Shown in pieces: positions 26,049 to 35,333 of a DNA stretch of 64,000 nt; the stretch's first letter is position 1, and every line of letters begins with the position of its first letter. The notes under the pieces are model-generated. The model saw only the letters and a list, made by a program, of their open reading frames with translations. It made no database searches and was not told the DNA's origin. The position numbers were made by a program, and so were the translations under genes. This DNA comes from Helicobacter_D sp964464895 (GTDB lineage: Bacteria > Campylobacterota > Campylobacteria > Campylobacterales > Helicobacteraceae). Where the stretch lies: contig CAYXGY010000003.1 in NCBI GenBank assembly GCA_964464895.1, positions 1-64,000 of the forward strand, in the 5' to 3' direction.

Positions 26049-27206
26049 TCATTGTTTTGCAAACCAACCCCTATAATAAACACAAACACACAGCGCAACT
26101 GCCGCACCAACATAACCAATATTTGCAATCCCTAAATACTGAATAATGATTCCACCGATAAATGCTCCGCTACCAATTCCGACATTATAGATTCCAGAAA
26201 ACATTGACATTGCGACTGAAGTCCCAAATGGCACAAGATTTAAAATTTGGGATTGGAAAGTAAGATTAAATAGTGTGATACACAAGCCCCAAAGCACGCA
26301 AATCAATAGTGTATTCAACAAACCAAACCTAGCTCCAACCAAACTTGCAAGAGCAACAAAAATCCCAAAAATTGCACAATTTACAAAAAATCCCTTATGT
26401 TTATCATAATATTTAGAGAATAAAAAACTCCCTAGAAACCCAACACTTCCAAAAACAATTAGCACCATTGTAACCGCATTTTCTTTGAAATTAGCATATT
26501 GCGCCAAAAAGGGTTCAATATAACTATAAGCAATGAAATGAGCACTAACGAGACAAAGTGTGATTCCATATACACCAAGTAATTGAGGAGTTTTAAGTAA
26601 TTTTGGCAAGCTTCTTGGAGAAATTGCACCTCCACTTGGTATTTTTGGCAGACTTTTAAGCAATACCAAAAGAAGCAAAAAAGCAATGATTCCAATCGTT
26701 AAAAAACTAATCCTCCACCCCAAATGCAATCCAATCACTCTTCCTAAAGGTAATCCGGCTATCAATGCAATACTAGAACCTGTTGCAATCAAGCCAAGTG
26801 CTAAACTTTCTTTGCCTTTAGGGACAATACGAACTGCCATCGGAGCAGCAATAGACCAAAATAATGCGTGCGCACACGCCACTCCAAGACGAGAAAACAT
26901 AAGCGTCCAATACCCCTCTGCTAGAGCAGAACCCATATGGCTTAACACAAAAAGAGCAACTACCGCTAGTAAAAGTCGTCTCATTTCAAAACGCGAACAA
27001 GCTAGCATCAGGGGCAATGATGTGAGAGCGACTACCCACGCATATACGCTAATCAAGAATCCGACTTTTGCCTCATTGATACCAAAATCATTCGCAATGA
27101 GGCTTAAAAGACCTATCGGCACAAACTCCGAAGTATTAAAAATAAATGCTACAAGAGCAATCGTAATAACTGCCAACCACATTTTTAATGCGTTTGTTTT
27201 CGACAT
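26049..27206 (-). CDS. MFS transporter, SotB-like sugar/drug efflux family
   Basis: The 385-residue protein has twelve predicted membrane helices. FNTSEFVPIGLLSLIANDFG near the N-terminus and the CSRFEMRRLLL loop between helices 2 and 3 are typical of the drug:H+ antiporter 12-TM family containing SotB, YdhP and AraJ. The H. pylori counterpart would be HP1185. Substrate unknown; sugar or drug efflux is a family-level guess. Confidence 0.88.
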   Translation of the reverse strand: MSKTNALKMWLAVITIALVAFIFNTSEFVPIGLLSLIANDFGINEAKVGFLISVYAWVVALTSLPLMLACSRFEMRRLLLAVVALFVLSHMGSALAEGYWTLMFSRLGVACAHALFWSIAAPMAVRIVPKGKESLALGLIATGSSIALIAGLPLGRVIGLHLGWRISFLTIGIIAFLLLLVLLKSLPKIPSGGAISPRSLPKLLKTPQLLGVYGITLCLVSAHFIAYSYIEPFLAQYANFKENAVTMVLIVFGSVGFLGSFLFSKYYDKHKGFFVNCAIFGIFVALASLVGARFGLLNTLLICVLWGLCITLFNLTFQSQILNLVPFGTSVAMSMFSGIYNVGIGSGAFIGGIIIQYLGIANIGYVGAAVALCVCVYYRGWFAKQ

Positions 27207-27311
27207 TAGAATCCTCTTCTTTGGATTAAGGAAGCGATAATACTTAAAAAGTGTTTAAAATGGCATTAGTCAAAAGGACTATCTTTTTAAAAACATTTAC
27301 AAATCCAAAAA

Positions 27312-28141
27312 TCACCAAAGTATGATTTTATTTCTAAAATGTGTATTTGGAATTTCCTCATAAACTTTTATCTCTTTGTCAAAAAGCGTAGCGTATTCTT
27401 GCACCTTGTAACTTTTCAATGAATCAGGAGAAATATCATTATAAGTGATATAGCCATATTTTGAATGCTTGATAAGAACATTCGTATATATTTCTTGAAT
27501 CTTGCGATTTAATTCAGAAAAGGCATAATTACTAATAAACAAATCATATTCCTTATGCTCTAAATGCTCAATATCAATAAAGTTCAATTCACACTCTAAT
27601 TTGTAATAGCTTAGGTATTTTTTAGTCAGTTTCAAAACCGGACTTAAATCTACAAAATCATAAGATTTGGGAGTAAAAATAGCATTGATTACTCTTGATT
27701 GCCCCCCATATCCCACACCTACTTCGCAGATTCTAAGATTATCCAAACTCTTTAGACCAAGCATTAAGTCAGATAAAACCTTAACATACCTTAAGGTGGA
27801 AGGACAGAAACTACCAATTAAGAAATAATTATATAATGCCCCCCCCCCCGCAAATCATTAGCAGATATTTTTTTAAAATCTTCTAAGCTTAACTGATTGC
27901 GACTTAAAACCACATCTAAATATCTCTGCCCTAGTGATTGACTCACATGCTCTAAAATTCTCATATAAATCGGATTTGTCCTAAAAGTATTAAAAACTTC
28001 TTCATTTGTAGCCGCTAATTCACAAAAGCTAGGATAATCACCATTTGAAGTAATGCTAGAGTCCCTCTCGGAATCCAAAATTACAGAATTATATTTCGCA
28101 GAATCCTTCGTTTTGCTTCCCAAAAATTTTAAAAAACTCAT
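27312..28141 (-). CDS. phase-variable putative sugar O-methyltransferase, OFF in this sequence
   Basis: Two adjacent frames join across an 11-base C run (27839-27849; G11 in the message). With G11 the first part (107 residues) ends six codons past the tract. One more or two fewer G would read ...GGG-ALYNYFLIGSFCPSTL and continue into the second part (27312-27764), giving about 275 residues. That part has a SAM-binding glycine loop, ICEVGVGYGGQ, and VDLSPVLKLTKKYL. The family looks like putative sugar O-methyltransferases of surface glycan clusters. The ATG overlaps the stop of the FixH-like gene by four bases, so it is transcribed with the cbb3 oxidase operon. Confidence 0.8.
27839..27849. 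repeat. C11 contingency tract in the methyltransferase gene
   Basis: Eleven C bases on the plus strand (G11 in the coding strand). G9 or G12 would restore the full methyltransferase frame; G11 gives early termination. Confidence 0.9.
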
Positions 28142-28641
28142 CTTGTCTCCTTATTTTTTGATTGGATAAAATACTCTTGTGAAATGCAAATAGAATCCTC
28201 ACCAACTTCTACTAATGCTTCACTCTGATAACGTCCGGGGCTCTGCACTGCGAAAGTTTTGCTTTGCCATAATCCATCTACTAATTCACCCTCTCCTAAA
28301 TTTTGGTCTTCTCTTGTAGTATTTGGACGCGTAAGAAAAAAGCTTACTTTGGCATTTGTTTCTATTTTGTCATTCATCTTATCACTTAAACGTATAAAAA
28401 CCTGACGAAAAGTTTTTGTATCTTGTTGCAATGCACCCTCAAAGCCAACATTATATTTTCGTAAAAATACTTCACGTTTTTGAGTAATCTCATTAATGTT
28501 TGCGTCAATCTCTTGCGCCTTGCGTTGGCACATACTTTGCAATTCCACAGGATTCGTAATCGCAGTCTTAATGGTTAGAATGATAAGCCCAACGACAACC
28601 ATTGCAAGCAAAAAGATTCCAAAAGGCCAATAATTTTTCAT
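28138..28641 (-). CDS. FixH-like cbb3 oxidase accessory protein
   Basis: The 167-residue protein has one N-terminal membrane helix (about 5-27) followed by a periplasmic, strand-rich domain. Its place after ccoNOQP and the DUF4006 and TPM genes matches the FixH/CcoH family position in H. pylori (HP0150), thought to act in cbb3 maturation. The family call rests on topology and context more than motifs. It overlaps the upstream TPM gene by four bases. Confidence 0.75.
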   Translation of the reverse strand: MKNYWPFGIFLLAMVVVGLIILTIKTAITNPVELQSMCQRKAQEIDANINEITQKREVFLRKYNVGFEGALQQDTKTFRQVFIRLSDKMNDKIETNAKVSFFLTRPNTTREDQNLGEGELVDGLWQSKTFAVQSPGRYQSEALVEVGEDSICISQEYFIQSKNKETR

Positions 28642-29222
28642 TTATTTCTCCTTAGATACACGAACAAGAAAAGTAGAAGCAAAACAAATAACATTATATA
28701 AAGTGCAGTGCGCACCGCAATCTGCACACCTTTATTTTGTTTGGGAAAGCTATGCTCAAGTGTAACATCTTGTGATTTAGCGATTCTATCGGCAATATCC
28801 ACGAAGCCATTGAGCAAAAAAGCAGATATACTTTGTGGTGTTAGCTCCTTGTCAGATTTTGGAATCAAGGGCACAATATAATCCCAATAAACTGCCTTTT
28901 TATCAAACAACTTTTCGGCTTCTGGGCTTGTAATAATGTTTATTTTCTTTTCTTTGCGCACAAAAAAGAGAACGACAAAAGGTGCTTTTAAATCTCTTAA
29001 ATACTTCTGCTCTTGCTCTTCAAGATTCCTTTCTCCTAAACCCTCAAGAGCAACAACATACATAGACACGCCTGTTTTTTCAAACACCTCGTCTGATAAT
29101 ATTTCCATATAATCAATGGTTTTATCAATGAGTTGATTTTGATTTTCTAGCACATAAGACTTCCCTAACGCCAATGTGCAAAAAAATAGGGAAAGAATCC
29201 CTATTTTAAGCAATTTTAACAT
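28638..29222 (-). CDS. TPM-domain-like exported membrane protein of the cbb3 operon
   Basis: The 194-residue protein has a signal peptide ending near ALGKS, a soluble domain resembling TPM/YgcG domains (IDKTIDYMEILSDEVFEKTGVSMYVVAL, then RDLKAPFVVLFFVRKEKKINII) and a C-terminal membrane helix (about 170-190) ending YLRRNK. Some TPM proteins assist assembly of membrane complexes; a role in oxidase assembly is inference from position. Confidence 0.72.
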   Translation of the reverse strand: MLKLLKIGILSLFFCTLALGKSYVLENQNQLIDKTIDYMEILSDEVFEKTGVSMYVVALEGLGERNLEEQEQKYLRDLKAPFVVLFFVRKEKKINIITSPEAEKLFDKKAVYWDYIVPLIPKSDKELTPQSISAFLLNGFVDIADRIAKSQDVTLEHSFPKQNKGVQIAVRTALYIMLFVLLLLFLFVYLRRNK

Positions 29223-29225
29223 TCA

Positions 29226-29333
29226 TTAACCAACATAAAGAAGCATATTGGGAATGAAAGCCACTGCGATAGACGCAATAATCACTACAATATGGGCTGC
29301 AAAAAGAATTTTTTCTAATCCACTATATTTCAT
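29226..29333 (-). CDS. 35-residue single-helix membrane peptide in the cbb3 operon
   Basis: A short frame in the gap between the DUF4006 and TPM genes. It begins MKYSGLEKILFAAH and then forms one hydrophobic helix ending MLLYVG. The ATG at 29333 overlaps the DUF4006 stop (TGATG) and has AGGAG seven bases upstream; a second ATG at 29336 would add one Met. The spacing, ribosome site and membrane character support a real small protein, perhaps an oxidase accessory peptide. No family recognised. Confidence 0.65.
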   Translation of the reverse strand: MKYSGLEKILFAAHIVVIIASIAVAFIPNMLLYVG

Positions 29334-29545
29334 CATTTTGCTCCTAATTCTTTATAATGCTGCACATTATCAGCACTTCTCATTTGCAAAGTGTTAGCAT
29401 TTTCAATTGTATAATGATTATTTGCCTGCGCACTTTGTGTTACCACTGCTGTATAGCCCAAACAAAAAACAATGCTAAGTAATAAGACAACTGCTACGAT
29501 AAAACCCAAAAGTCCATTAACTCCAAATAAACCATTCATACTCAA
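29333..29545 (-). CDS. DUF4006 family small membrane protein
   Basis: The 70-residue protein has one long hydrophobic helix (about 12-35) and a polar tail (NANTLQMRSADNVQHYKEL). It matches the small DUF4006 proteins that follow ccoP in Helicobacter and Campylobacter (HP0148 position). Function unknown; presumably linked to the cbb3 oxidase. It is six bases downstream of ccoP. Confidence 0.85.
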   Translation of the reverse strand: MSMNGLFGVNGLLGFIVAVVLLLSIVFCLGYTAVVTQSAQANNHYTIENANTLQMRSADNVQHYKELGAK

Positions 29546-29551
29546 ACCTCC

Positions 29552-30433
29552 TTAGTTTTTCTCTGAATAGATAAAATGCGCCAAAGCTTCTTTTTGCTTA
29601 TCAGTGAGCATTTGAGTTTTGAAAGTTGGCATAATACCGATGTGTCCTTTTTTGCCTTTTTCAAGCACTTCAGCTACAAACGCAGGCGTTCCGTATTTTG
29701 TAAGGTCTGGTGCCATACCACCCATACCTGTGCCATCTTCACCATGACAAGCATTACAAGTAGCAGCAGCATAAAGCTCTTTACCTTTTGCTACTAAGTC
29801 TGGATATTTTGTATTTTTGACTACAGAAATTTGCGCCATTACATAAGCAGCAACTGCTTTTTGAGATTCTTCGCTCTCTAATACGCCGGGAGCAACTTCG
29901 CTAATTGGCAACATATCTCCAAGCATATAGCCTAAGCCTTTGCTACCATTCTTGATTGTCGTAATAATACCCTCTTCTCTACCCCATTCTGTCAAATTTG
30001 CTGCCGTGCCATTCATTCCCTCTGTGGTGATTCCATGACATTGTGAGCATTGCACTAGAAATAGATTTTGCCCCATTTTAGTCAAAGTTGGAGCATCAAT
30101 GTTTTGCCATTGTGCTTCAAATTTTGCATTATACGCTTTGACTTCTTCGTTATATTCTCCAATTTGTGAATAAGTATTGAGAGGATAACCTACAAACCAA
30201 TACCACAAACCCCAAATTAACAATACGAGATAAGTTGCACCCCATCCAATTGGAATATCGTTTTTAAATTCTTTAATACCATCCCAATCTTCGCTTGTTA
30301 ATTCACCTTCTGCCTTGCTATCTTTCATCTTTTTGATGTAACCACCAACAATGAAAATAGTCAAAGCTAAAATTGCTACGGCGCCAAGCAATCCAAGTTG
30401 ATTTACACTGTCGCCTAAGTTAAACCATTCCAT
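29552..30433 (-). CDS. ccoP: cbb3-type cytochrome c oxidase diheme subunit III
   Basis: Membrane-anchored diheme cytochrome c that passes electrons to CcoN. The 293-residue protein has two hydrophobic segments (about 14-35 and 63-85) and two haem c motifs, CSQCH at 129-133 and CNACH at 226-230. It directly abuts ccoQ. Confidence 0.95.
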   Translation of the reverse strand: MEWFNLGDSVNQLGLLGAVAILALTIFIVGGYIKKMKDSKAEGELTSEDWDGIKEFKNDIPIGWGATYLVLLIWGLWYWFVGYPLNTYSQIGEYNEEVKAYNAKFEAQWQNIDAPTLTKMGQNLFLVQCSQCHGITTEGMNGTAANLTEWGREEGIITTIKNGSKGLGYMLGDMLPISEVAPGVLESEESQKAVAAYVMAQISVVKNTKYPDLVAKGKELYAAATCNACHGEDGTGMGGMAPDLTKYGTPAFVAEVLEKGKKGHIGIMPTFKTQMLTDKQKEALAHFIYSEKN

Positions 30434-30652
30434 TTAGCTCTCCTTCTTTTCGTCTTTGTTGTTTCGCTTTTCCACTAAGGCATCATTCAAGTCATCATCT
30501 AATGCAAGCCTTGCATATTTTTCGTAATCAATCTTTCCACTTCTTTGGCTTTTGTAGAGATGATAAATATATCCATACAATAAAAACACCAATAGAACCG
30601 TGATAAACCAATACGCATAGCCTTGAATAATTCTTATCGTTTCATATTCCAC
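30434..30652 (-). CDS. ccoQ: cbb3-type cytochrome c oxidase small subunit IV
   Basis: The 72-residue protein has one membrane helix (about 10-30) and a charged cytoplasmic tail ending KDEKKES, the usual CcoQ layout. It lies between ccoO and ccoP with gaps of 2 and 0 bases. It stabilises the oxidase complex in other species. Confidence 0.88.
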   Translation of the reverse strand: MEYETIRIIQGYAYWFITVLLVFLLYGYIYHLYKSQRSGKIDYEKYARLALDDDLNDALVEKRNNKDEKKES

Positions 30653-30654
30653 GA

Positions 30655-31341
30655 TTAGTTAGCCCTTCTTTTTTGTCCTAAGCTGTTTAAATAAGCAATC
30701 AATGCTACAATTTGTTTAATCTCGCCTCTTTCAAGAGCAGCTTTTATCGCTGGATCTTTCATATCTTCTGCTAGAAGTTTTGCCTCTGCCAAGATTTCTG
30801 CTTTTGCTGCTTCTAAATCACCCAATTTAGGATTGTTTGCAGTATCATAAGGAACTGAAAAAACAACTTTTTGTGTGTAAGCTTCAGCATAAGCAGTTTC
30901 CATATCTACATTTTTATTGTATAAATGTTTATATGCTGGCATAATAGAACCCGGAACAACTGCAGTTGGGTCTAGCATATGCTCTTCATGCCAATCTGTG
31001 GTTCGCACATCACCTACACGATGCAAATCTGGTCCTGTTCTTTTAGAACCCCACAAAAATGGTCTATCATAAGCATATTCCCCACTCAAACTATAAGCAC
31101 CATAGCGGTCTGTTTCTGCTTTGAATGGACGAATCAATTGTGAATGGCACGCATTACAACTCTCACTAATATACACTTGACGCCCTGCTACTTCCAAAAG
31201 CGTATAGGGTTTAAGATTCTCTGTTGGGCGTGAAGCCTTAGCAAAATCAGGCAGAATCTCAACCAATCCCGCAATTGAAAAAACCACTAAAAAGACTACC
31301 GTAAAGAAAAACGGATTTTTTTCCAACCAATGAAACATCAC
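30655..31341 (-). CDS. ccoO: cbb3-type cytochrome c oxidase monoheme subunit II
   Basis: Membrane-anchored monoheme cytochrome c. The 228-residue protein has an N-terminal helix (about 10-31), the haem c motif CNACH at 62-66, KRTGPDLHRVGD, and a distal axial Met region in VPGSIMPAYKHL. It is 9 bases downstream of ccoN. Confidence 0.95.
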   Translation of the reverse strand: MMFHWLEKNPFFFTVVFLVVFSIAGLVEILPDFAKASRPTENLKPYTLLEVAGRQVYISESCNACHSQLIRPFKAETDRYGAYSLSGEYAYDRPFLWGSKRTGPDLHRVGDVRTTDWHEEHMLDPTAVVPGSIMPAYKHLYNKNVDMETAYAEAYTQKVVFSVPYDTANNPKLGDLEAAKAEILAEAKLLAEDMKDPAIKAALERGEIKQIVALIAYLNSLGQKRRAN

Positions 31342-31350
31342 AAGCCTCCT

Positions 31351-32817
31351 TTACGCTGCCATTGGAGTTGCGTATTTAGGTTCGCTCTCAAGCTCCCTAC
31401 TAGCAACAATGGTCATAATAATATTATAAACAAAAATAATAAAGCCCAAGAAATACAATATTCCACCAATTGCTCTAATTGTATAATATGGCATTAACAC
31501 GGTTACAGTATCAATAAATGAATAAGCTAAGCTTCCAAACTCATCTGTTGCTCTCCACATCATACCTTGTGTAATACCCGCAATCCACATACTTGAGAAA
31601 TAAAGAATAATCGCAACAGTTTGAACCCAGAATTGAATATCCATTAATTTTTTAGAATAAATTTCACGTTTAAACAATCTTGGTGTCATATGATAACAAG
31701 CTGCAATAATTGTAAATGAAACCCAACCTAATGCCGCATCATGAACGTGTCCGATAATCCAATCTGTAAAGTGTGCCAAGGCATTAACAGATTTAATAGA
31801 TTGAATTGGTCCCTCCAAAGTTGTAAGCATATACCATGTAGAAGCTAAAAGCAAGAACTTAATAAGCGGAGATTCTTTTAATTGATGCCATTGCCCTTTC
31901 ATTGTCAATAGCATATTCACCGCTGTTCCCCACGATGGTAAAATCAACACAACAGAGAAAATTGAACCCATTGTTTGCATCCAATCAGGAACCGTAGAAT
32001 AAATAAGGTGGTGGCTACCTGCCCAAATATAAACAAACATTAAGCCCCAAAATGAGAATAAAGTCAATTTATAAGAAAAAACTGGTTGCCCAGATTCTTT
32101 TGGTAGGAAATAATAGATGACACCAATAATGGCTGATGTGAAGACGAAAGCAACCGCATTGTGTCCAAACCACCATTGCACCATCGCATCATTTGTCCCT
32201 GCATACAAAGAAATAGAATGCCAAATAGAACCTACACCTGAAACTAAATAAGTTGGAATTGAGAGGTTGTTAAAGATATAAAGCGCACTAATTGCTACAA
32301 ATGTCGCAATAAAATACCACAATGTAATATAAAGTGTTTGCTCACGTCTTACACCCATTGAACCAAAGAGGCTAACACCCCACAATACCCATACAACAAC
32401 GACTAATAAGTCTAGCGGCCATACCAATTCAGAATATTCTTTTGATTGGCTCATACCAGCAAACAAACTTACAACCGCTAGTGCCATTAGCACAATATAA
32501 ATCCAAAAGTGTAAATGTCCAACCACTTTTAAAAATGGATGTTCATTATAAGAAATTTTTAGAACTCTTTGTCCTAAGTAATACCAGGCTGTCCAAATAC
32601 CACTTAATGTGAATCCATAAATGATTCCATTAGTGTGTAAAGGTCGCAAGCGTCCGAATGTTCCGAACTCACCGGCTAAATAATTAAGGTCTGGGAACGC
32701 CATTTGACAAGCTATCACAACACCCAACAACAATCCAACAATACCAAATGCGATCGTTGCAAAAAGAAATAATTTTGCAATGGAGTAATCATACTCTAAC
32801 GCAGGATTTGATTGCAT
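31351..32817 (-). CDS. ccoN: cbb3-type cytochrome c oxidase catalytic subunit I
   Basis: Haem-copper oxidase subunit with twelve predicted membrane helices. Key segments are LHTNGIIYGFT with a haem b ligand His, WWFGHNAVAFVFTSAIIGVIYY with the Cu-B His-x-x-x-Tyr region, GSHHLIYSTVPDWMQ and HFTDWIIGHVHDAALGW. C-type oxidases give high oxygen affinity, fitting a microaerophile. It is the first gene of the operon; AAGGAG lies just upstream of the ATG. Confidence 0.96.
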   Translation of the reverse strand: MQSNPALEYDYSIAKLFLFATIAFGIVGLLLGVVIACQMAFPDLNYLAGEFGTFGRLRPLHTNGIIYGFTLSGIWTAWYYLGQRVLKISYNEHPFLKVVGHLHFWIYIVLMALAVVSLFAGMSQSKEYSELVWPLDLLVVVVWVLWGVSLFGSMGVRREQTLYITLWYFIATFVAISALYIFNNLSIPTYLVSGVGSIWHSISLYAGTNDAMVQWWFGHNAVAFVFTSAIIGVIYYFLPKESGQPVFSYKLTLFSFWGLMFVYIWAGSHHLIYSTVPDWMQTMGSIFSVVLILPSWGTAVNMLLTMKGQWHQLKESPLIKFLLLASTWYMLTTLEGPIQSIKSVNALAHFTDWIIGHVHDAALGWVSFTIIAACYHMTPRLFKREIYSKKLMDIQFWVQTVAIILYFSSMWIAGITQGMMWRATDEFGSLAYSFIDTVTVLMPYYTIRAIGGILYFLGFIIFVYNIIMTIVASRELESEPKYATPMAA

Positions 32818-32850
32818 ATTTGCTCCTTCCTCTAAGATTTCCCTTACATA

Positions 32851-32858
32851 ATTTTATA
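32851..32858 (-). promoter_or_regulatory. candidate -10 region of the ccoN promoter
   Basis: TATAAAAT on the minus strand about 35-40 bases before the ccoN ATG, in an AT-rich 192-base gap shared with the 3' side. No FNR-like palindrome was evident by eye. Confidence 0.4.
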
Positions 32859-33009
32859 GAGAATCCCGATATTTTATAAAATAAAGCATAATTGCTAGCT
32901 TAAAATTAACAACAAATAGTAAATGAAATGGAAAATGAATGTTTAGATTCAAGAAATTTTAAGATTTCCCTAAAATATAGAATCCATTGGAGGGGATTAA
33001 AATTGCGCT

Positions 33010-33951
33010 TTAAACCCTACCAATCTCATAAAGTTGCACGATACCCATAAGACATTCTTCATCTTGAACAATCAATTCTTTGATTTTATATTCCAGCATT
33101 AGCGATTCCGCTTCTGTTGCCATTGCACTACTTGGAATCGTCTTTGGATTCTTTGTCATAATCTGATATGCTAATGCGTCAAATTTCTCTGCATTCAAAG
33201 CCCTGCGCAAATCCCCATCGGTAATAATGCCCGATAATTTATTATTTTCTACTACTAAACATATTCCGAGTTTTTTAGAAGTCATTTCTGCAATCAGTTC
33301 TTTAAAGGGCGTATGCGGTGTAACGAGCGGTAAGTCTTCCTTTATCATCACATCTTTGACGCGGGTTAGTAACTTGCGTCCCAAACTACCACCAGGGTGA
33401 AATAATGCGAAATCTTCTGACTTAAAGTTGCGTGCTCGCATTAAAGCGATGGCGATTGCATCACCCATTGCGAGTGTTGCAGTCGTTGAACTTGTAGGGG
33501 CAAGTTGTAAAGGACAAGCTTCTTGCGCAACACTAACATTCAAAAAATAATCACCCTCTTTTGCAAGTGTAGAATTTACCTTGCCACTCATTGCAATTAA
33601 AGGAATCTTACGCATTTTAACAGAGGGGATTAATCGCAAAATCTCTTCACTTTCTCCCGAATTTGAAATTGCTAGCAATGCGTCTTCACAGGTTAGCATA
33701 CCCAAATCTCCGTGCAATGCTTCAGCAGGATGCATAAAAAAACTAGGTGTCCCCGTACTCGCCAAAGTTGCAGCAATTTTTGCTCCAATATGCCCAGACT
33801 TCCCCATACCGCTAATCACTAAACGTCCTTTAAGGTTCAAAATCTTCGCAACTACTGCATTAAATTCCTCGCCTACAAAAGATTTTAATCCCAAAATCGC
33901 GTTGGATTCCAAATCAAAAACTTCTTTCGCTACTCTTGTAAAATCTTGCAT
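33010..33951 (-). CDS. kdsD: D-arabinose 5-phosphate isomerase (KdsD/KpsF family)
   Basis: Converts ribulose 5-phosphate to arabinose 5-phosphate, the first step of Kdo synthesis. The 313-residue protein has an N-terminal SIS domain (about 35-165; ISGMGKSGHIGAKIAATLASTG, then HGDLGM and ISNSGESEE) and two C-terminal CBS domains (about 195-310). It works with kdsC, also in this window. It starts 9 bases after the antiporter gene. Confidence 0.94.
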   Translation of the reverse strand: MQDFTRVAKEVFDLESNAILGLKSFVGEEFNAVVAKILNLKGRLVISGMGKSGHIGAKIAATLASTGTPSFFMHPAEALHGDLGMLTCEDALLAISNSGESEEILRLIPSVKMRKIPLIAMSGKVNSTLAKEGDYFLNVSVAQEACPLQLAPTSSTTATLAMGDAIAIALMRARNFKSEDFALFHPGGSLGRKLLTRVKDVMIKEDLPLVTPHTPFKELIAEMTSKKLGICLVVENNKLSGIITDGDLRRALNAEKFDALAYQIMTKNPKTIPSSAMATEAESLMLEYKIKELIVQDEECLMGIVQLYEIGRV

Positions 33952-33960
33952 TCTTGTTCC

Positions 33961-35262
33961 TTATAATAAAATCGCCCCTATCGTCCCGCCCATAATCAGT
34001 GTAGTGTTATACATCAAAAAAGTTGGCACACAAGTATCCCAAATATGATTATGTTGCTTATCTGCGTTTAAACCAGCCGTTGGTCCTAATGTGCTATCAC
34101 TTGCAGGGCTTCCAGCGTCCCCTAACGCGCCTGCGATTCCAACTAATAAAATAATTGCAGAGGGCGAGAAACCAAGCTCCAACCCCAAAGGACAATAAAT
34201 TGCCGCGATAATTGGAATCGTTCCAAAAGAAGTCCCAATGCCCATAGTGATTAACAGCCCCACAAGCAACATCATAAAAGCCCCAACAAATTTACCTCCA
34301 GCAAGTGAGGCAACATAATGCACAAGCGAAAGAATCGCTCCTGTTTCTTTCAAAACTGCACCAAATCCTGCGGCAACCAACATCACAAATGCAATGAATG
34401 CCATCATCTTAAAGCCCTCTTCCATCACCTCATCAATCTCATTCCATAAGATTCCACCGAGTAGCACCATTACGAGGATTCCGCATAGCCCTCCTAAAGG
34501 CAATGAACCCACCCATAGCTGCACACCAAAGGCTACGATTGCGCCAAGCAAAACAGCGAAATCTTTTCGCTGCATATTAGGACGCTCTAGCACCTCCATA
34601 GATTCTTCACTTAAGTAAGTATTTTGGTATTCACGAGGTTTGCGATAAAATACAAAAATAGCAAGCAGCAAACCGACTAACATACTTAATCCACCAATCC
34701 ACATCACACTTGAAACATCGCCTAAACTAACATTTACGCCATTTTGATTTAATTGGTCACGCAAAATAGTATGAAAAATCAGTCCAAACCCCACGCTAAA
34801 ACTCACATAAGGGGCTTTTAGACCAAAAGTAAGTGCGCAAGCTACGGCGCGCCTATCAATTTTTAGGCGATTCATTAGTGGCAACAAAGGCGGAATCAAA
34901 ATGGGAATAAAAGCAATATGCACAGGAATGAGATTCTGAGAAAAACAGGCAAAAAGGGCGATGGAGAGGCAAAACATCAAACGTCTATTCTGCACGAAAT
35001 TCGCAATATAATAAATCAAGATTAATGTGAGATTCGTGCGAGCAATCGCACTTGCAAGTGCGCCAAGCAAAACATAGCTCAATGCGGTTTCAAGATTCCC
35101 TGCCATACCAGCAATCAATAAACTAATGCTTTTTTCTACACCTAATCCCCCTAAAATTCCTGCACTCAAAGCAGAAATCAAAATTGCTAAAAGCACATTT
35201 AAACGCCCTAAACATAGCACACCCATTATAAAAATAGACACTACAACAGGGTTGGTTAGCAT
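33961..35262 (-). CDS. Na+/H+ antiporter family transporter
   Basis: The 433-residue protein has about eleven hydrophobic segments. The NhaC-like layout includes LLGALASAIARTNLTLILI, PVHIAFIPILIPPLLPLMNRLKIDRRAVACALTFG and a late DAGSPASDSTLGPTAGLN segment typical of the Na+/H+ antiporter/amino-acid exporter group found in Helicobacter. The transported ion or amino acid is not settled by sequence. Confidence 0.83.
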   Translation of the reverse strand: MLTNPVVVSIFIMGVLCLGRLNVLLAILISALSAGILGGLGVEKSISLLIAGMAGNLETALSYVLLGALASAIARTNLTLILIYYIANFVQNRRLMFCLSIALFACFSQNLIPVHIAFIPILIPPLLPLMNRLKIDRRAVACALTFGLKAPYVSFSVGFGLIFHTILRDQLNQNGVNVSLGDVSSVMWIGGLSMLVGLLLAIFVFYRKPREYQNTYLSEESMEVLERPNMQRKDFAVLLGAIVAFGVQLWVGSLPLGGLCGILVMVLLGGILWNEIDEVMEEGFKMMAFIAFVMLVAAGFGAVLKETGAILSLVHYVASLAGGKFVGAFMMLLVGLLITMGIGTSFGTIPIIAAIYCPLGLELGFSPSAIILLVGIAGALGDAGSPASDSTLGPTAGLNADKQHNHIWDTCVPTFLMYNTTLIMGGTIGAILL

Positions 35263-35333
35263 TGGTAGCCTTTGTTGAAAAATAAAACGATATTTTACCT
35301 AATATAAAATTAGAATTGATAGGAATTTTTGCT

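Noticed and set aside
26686..27240. 184-residue plus-strand frame opposite the MFS gene
   Set aside because: Shadow of a clear twelve-helix transporter; no motif of its own.
33581..34048. 155-residue plus-strand frame opposite kdsD and the antiporter
   Set aside because: Both opposite-strand genes are certain; the frame is a shadow rich in Ser, Ile and Lys.
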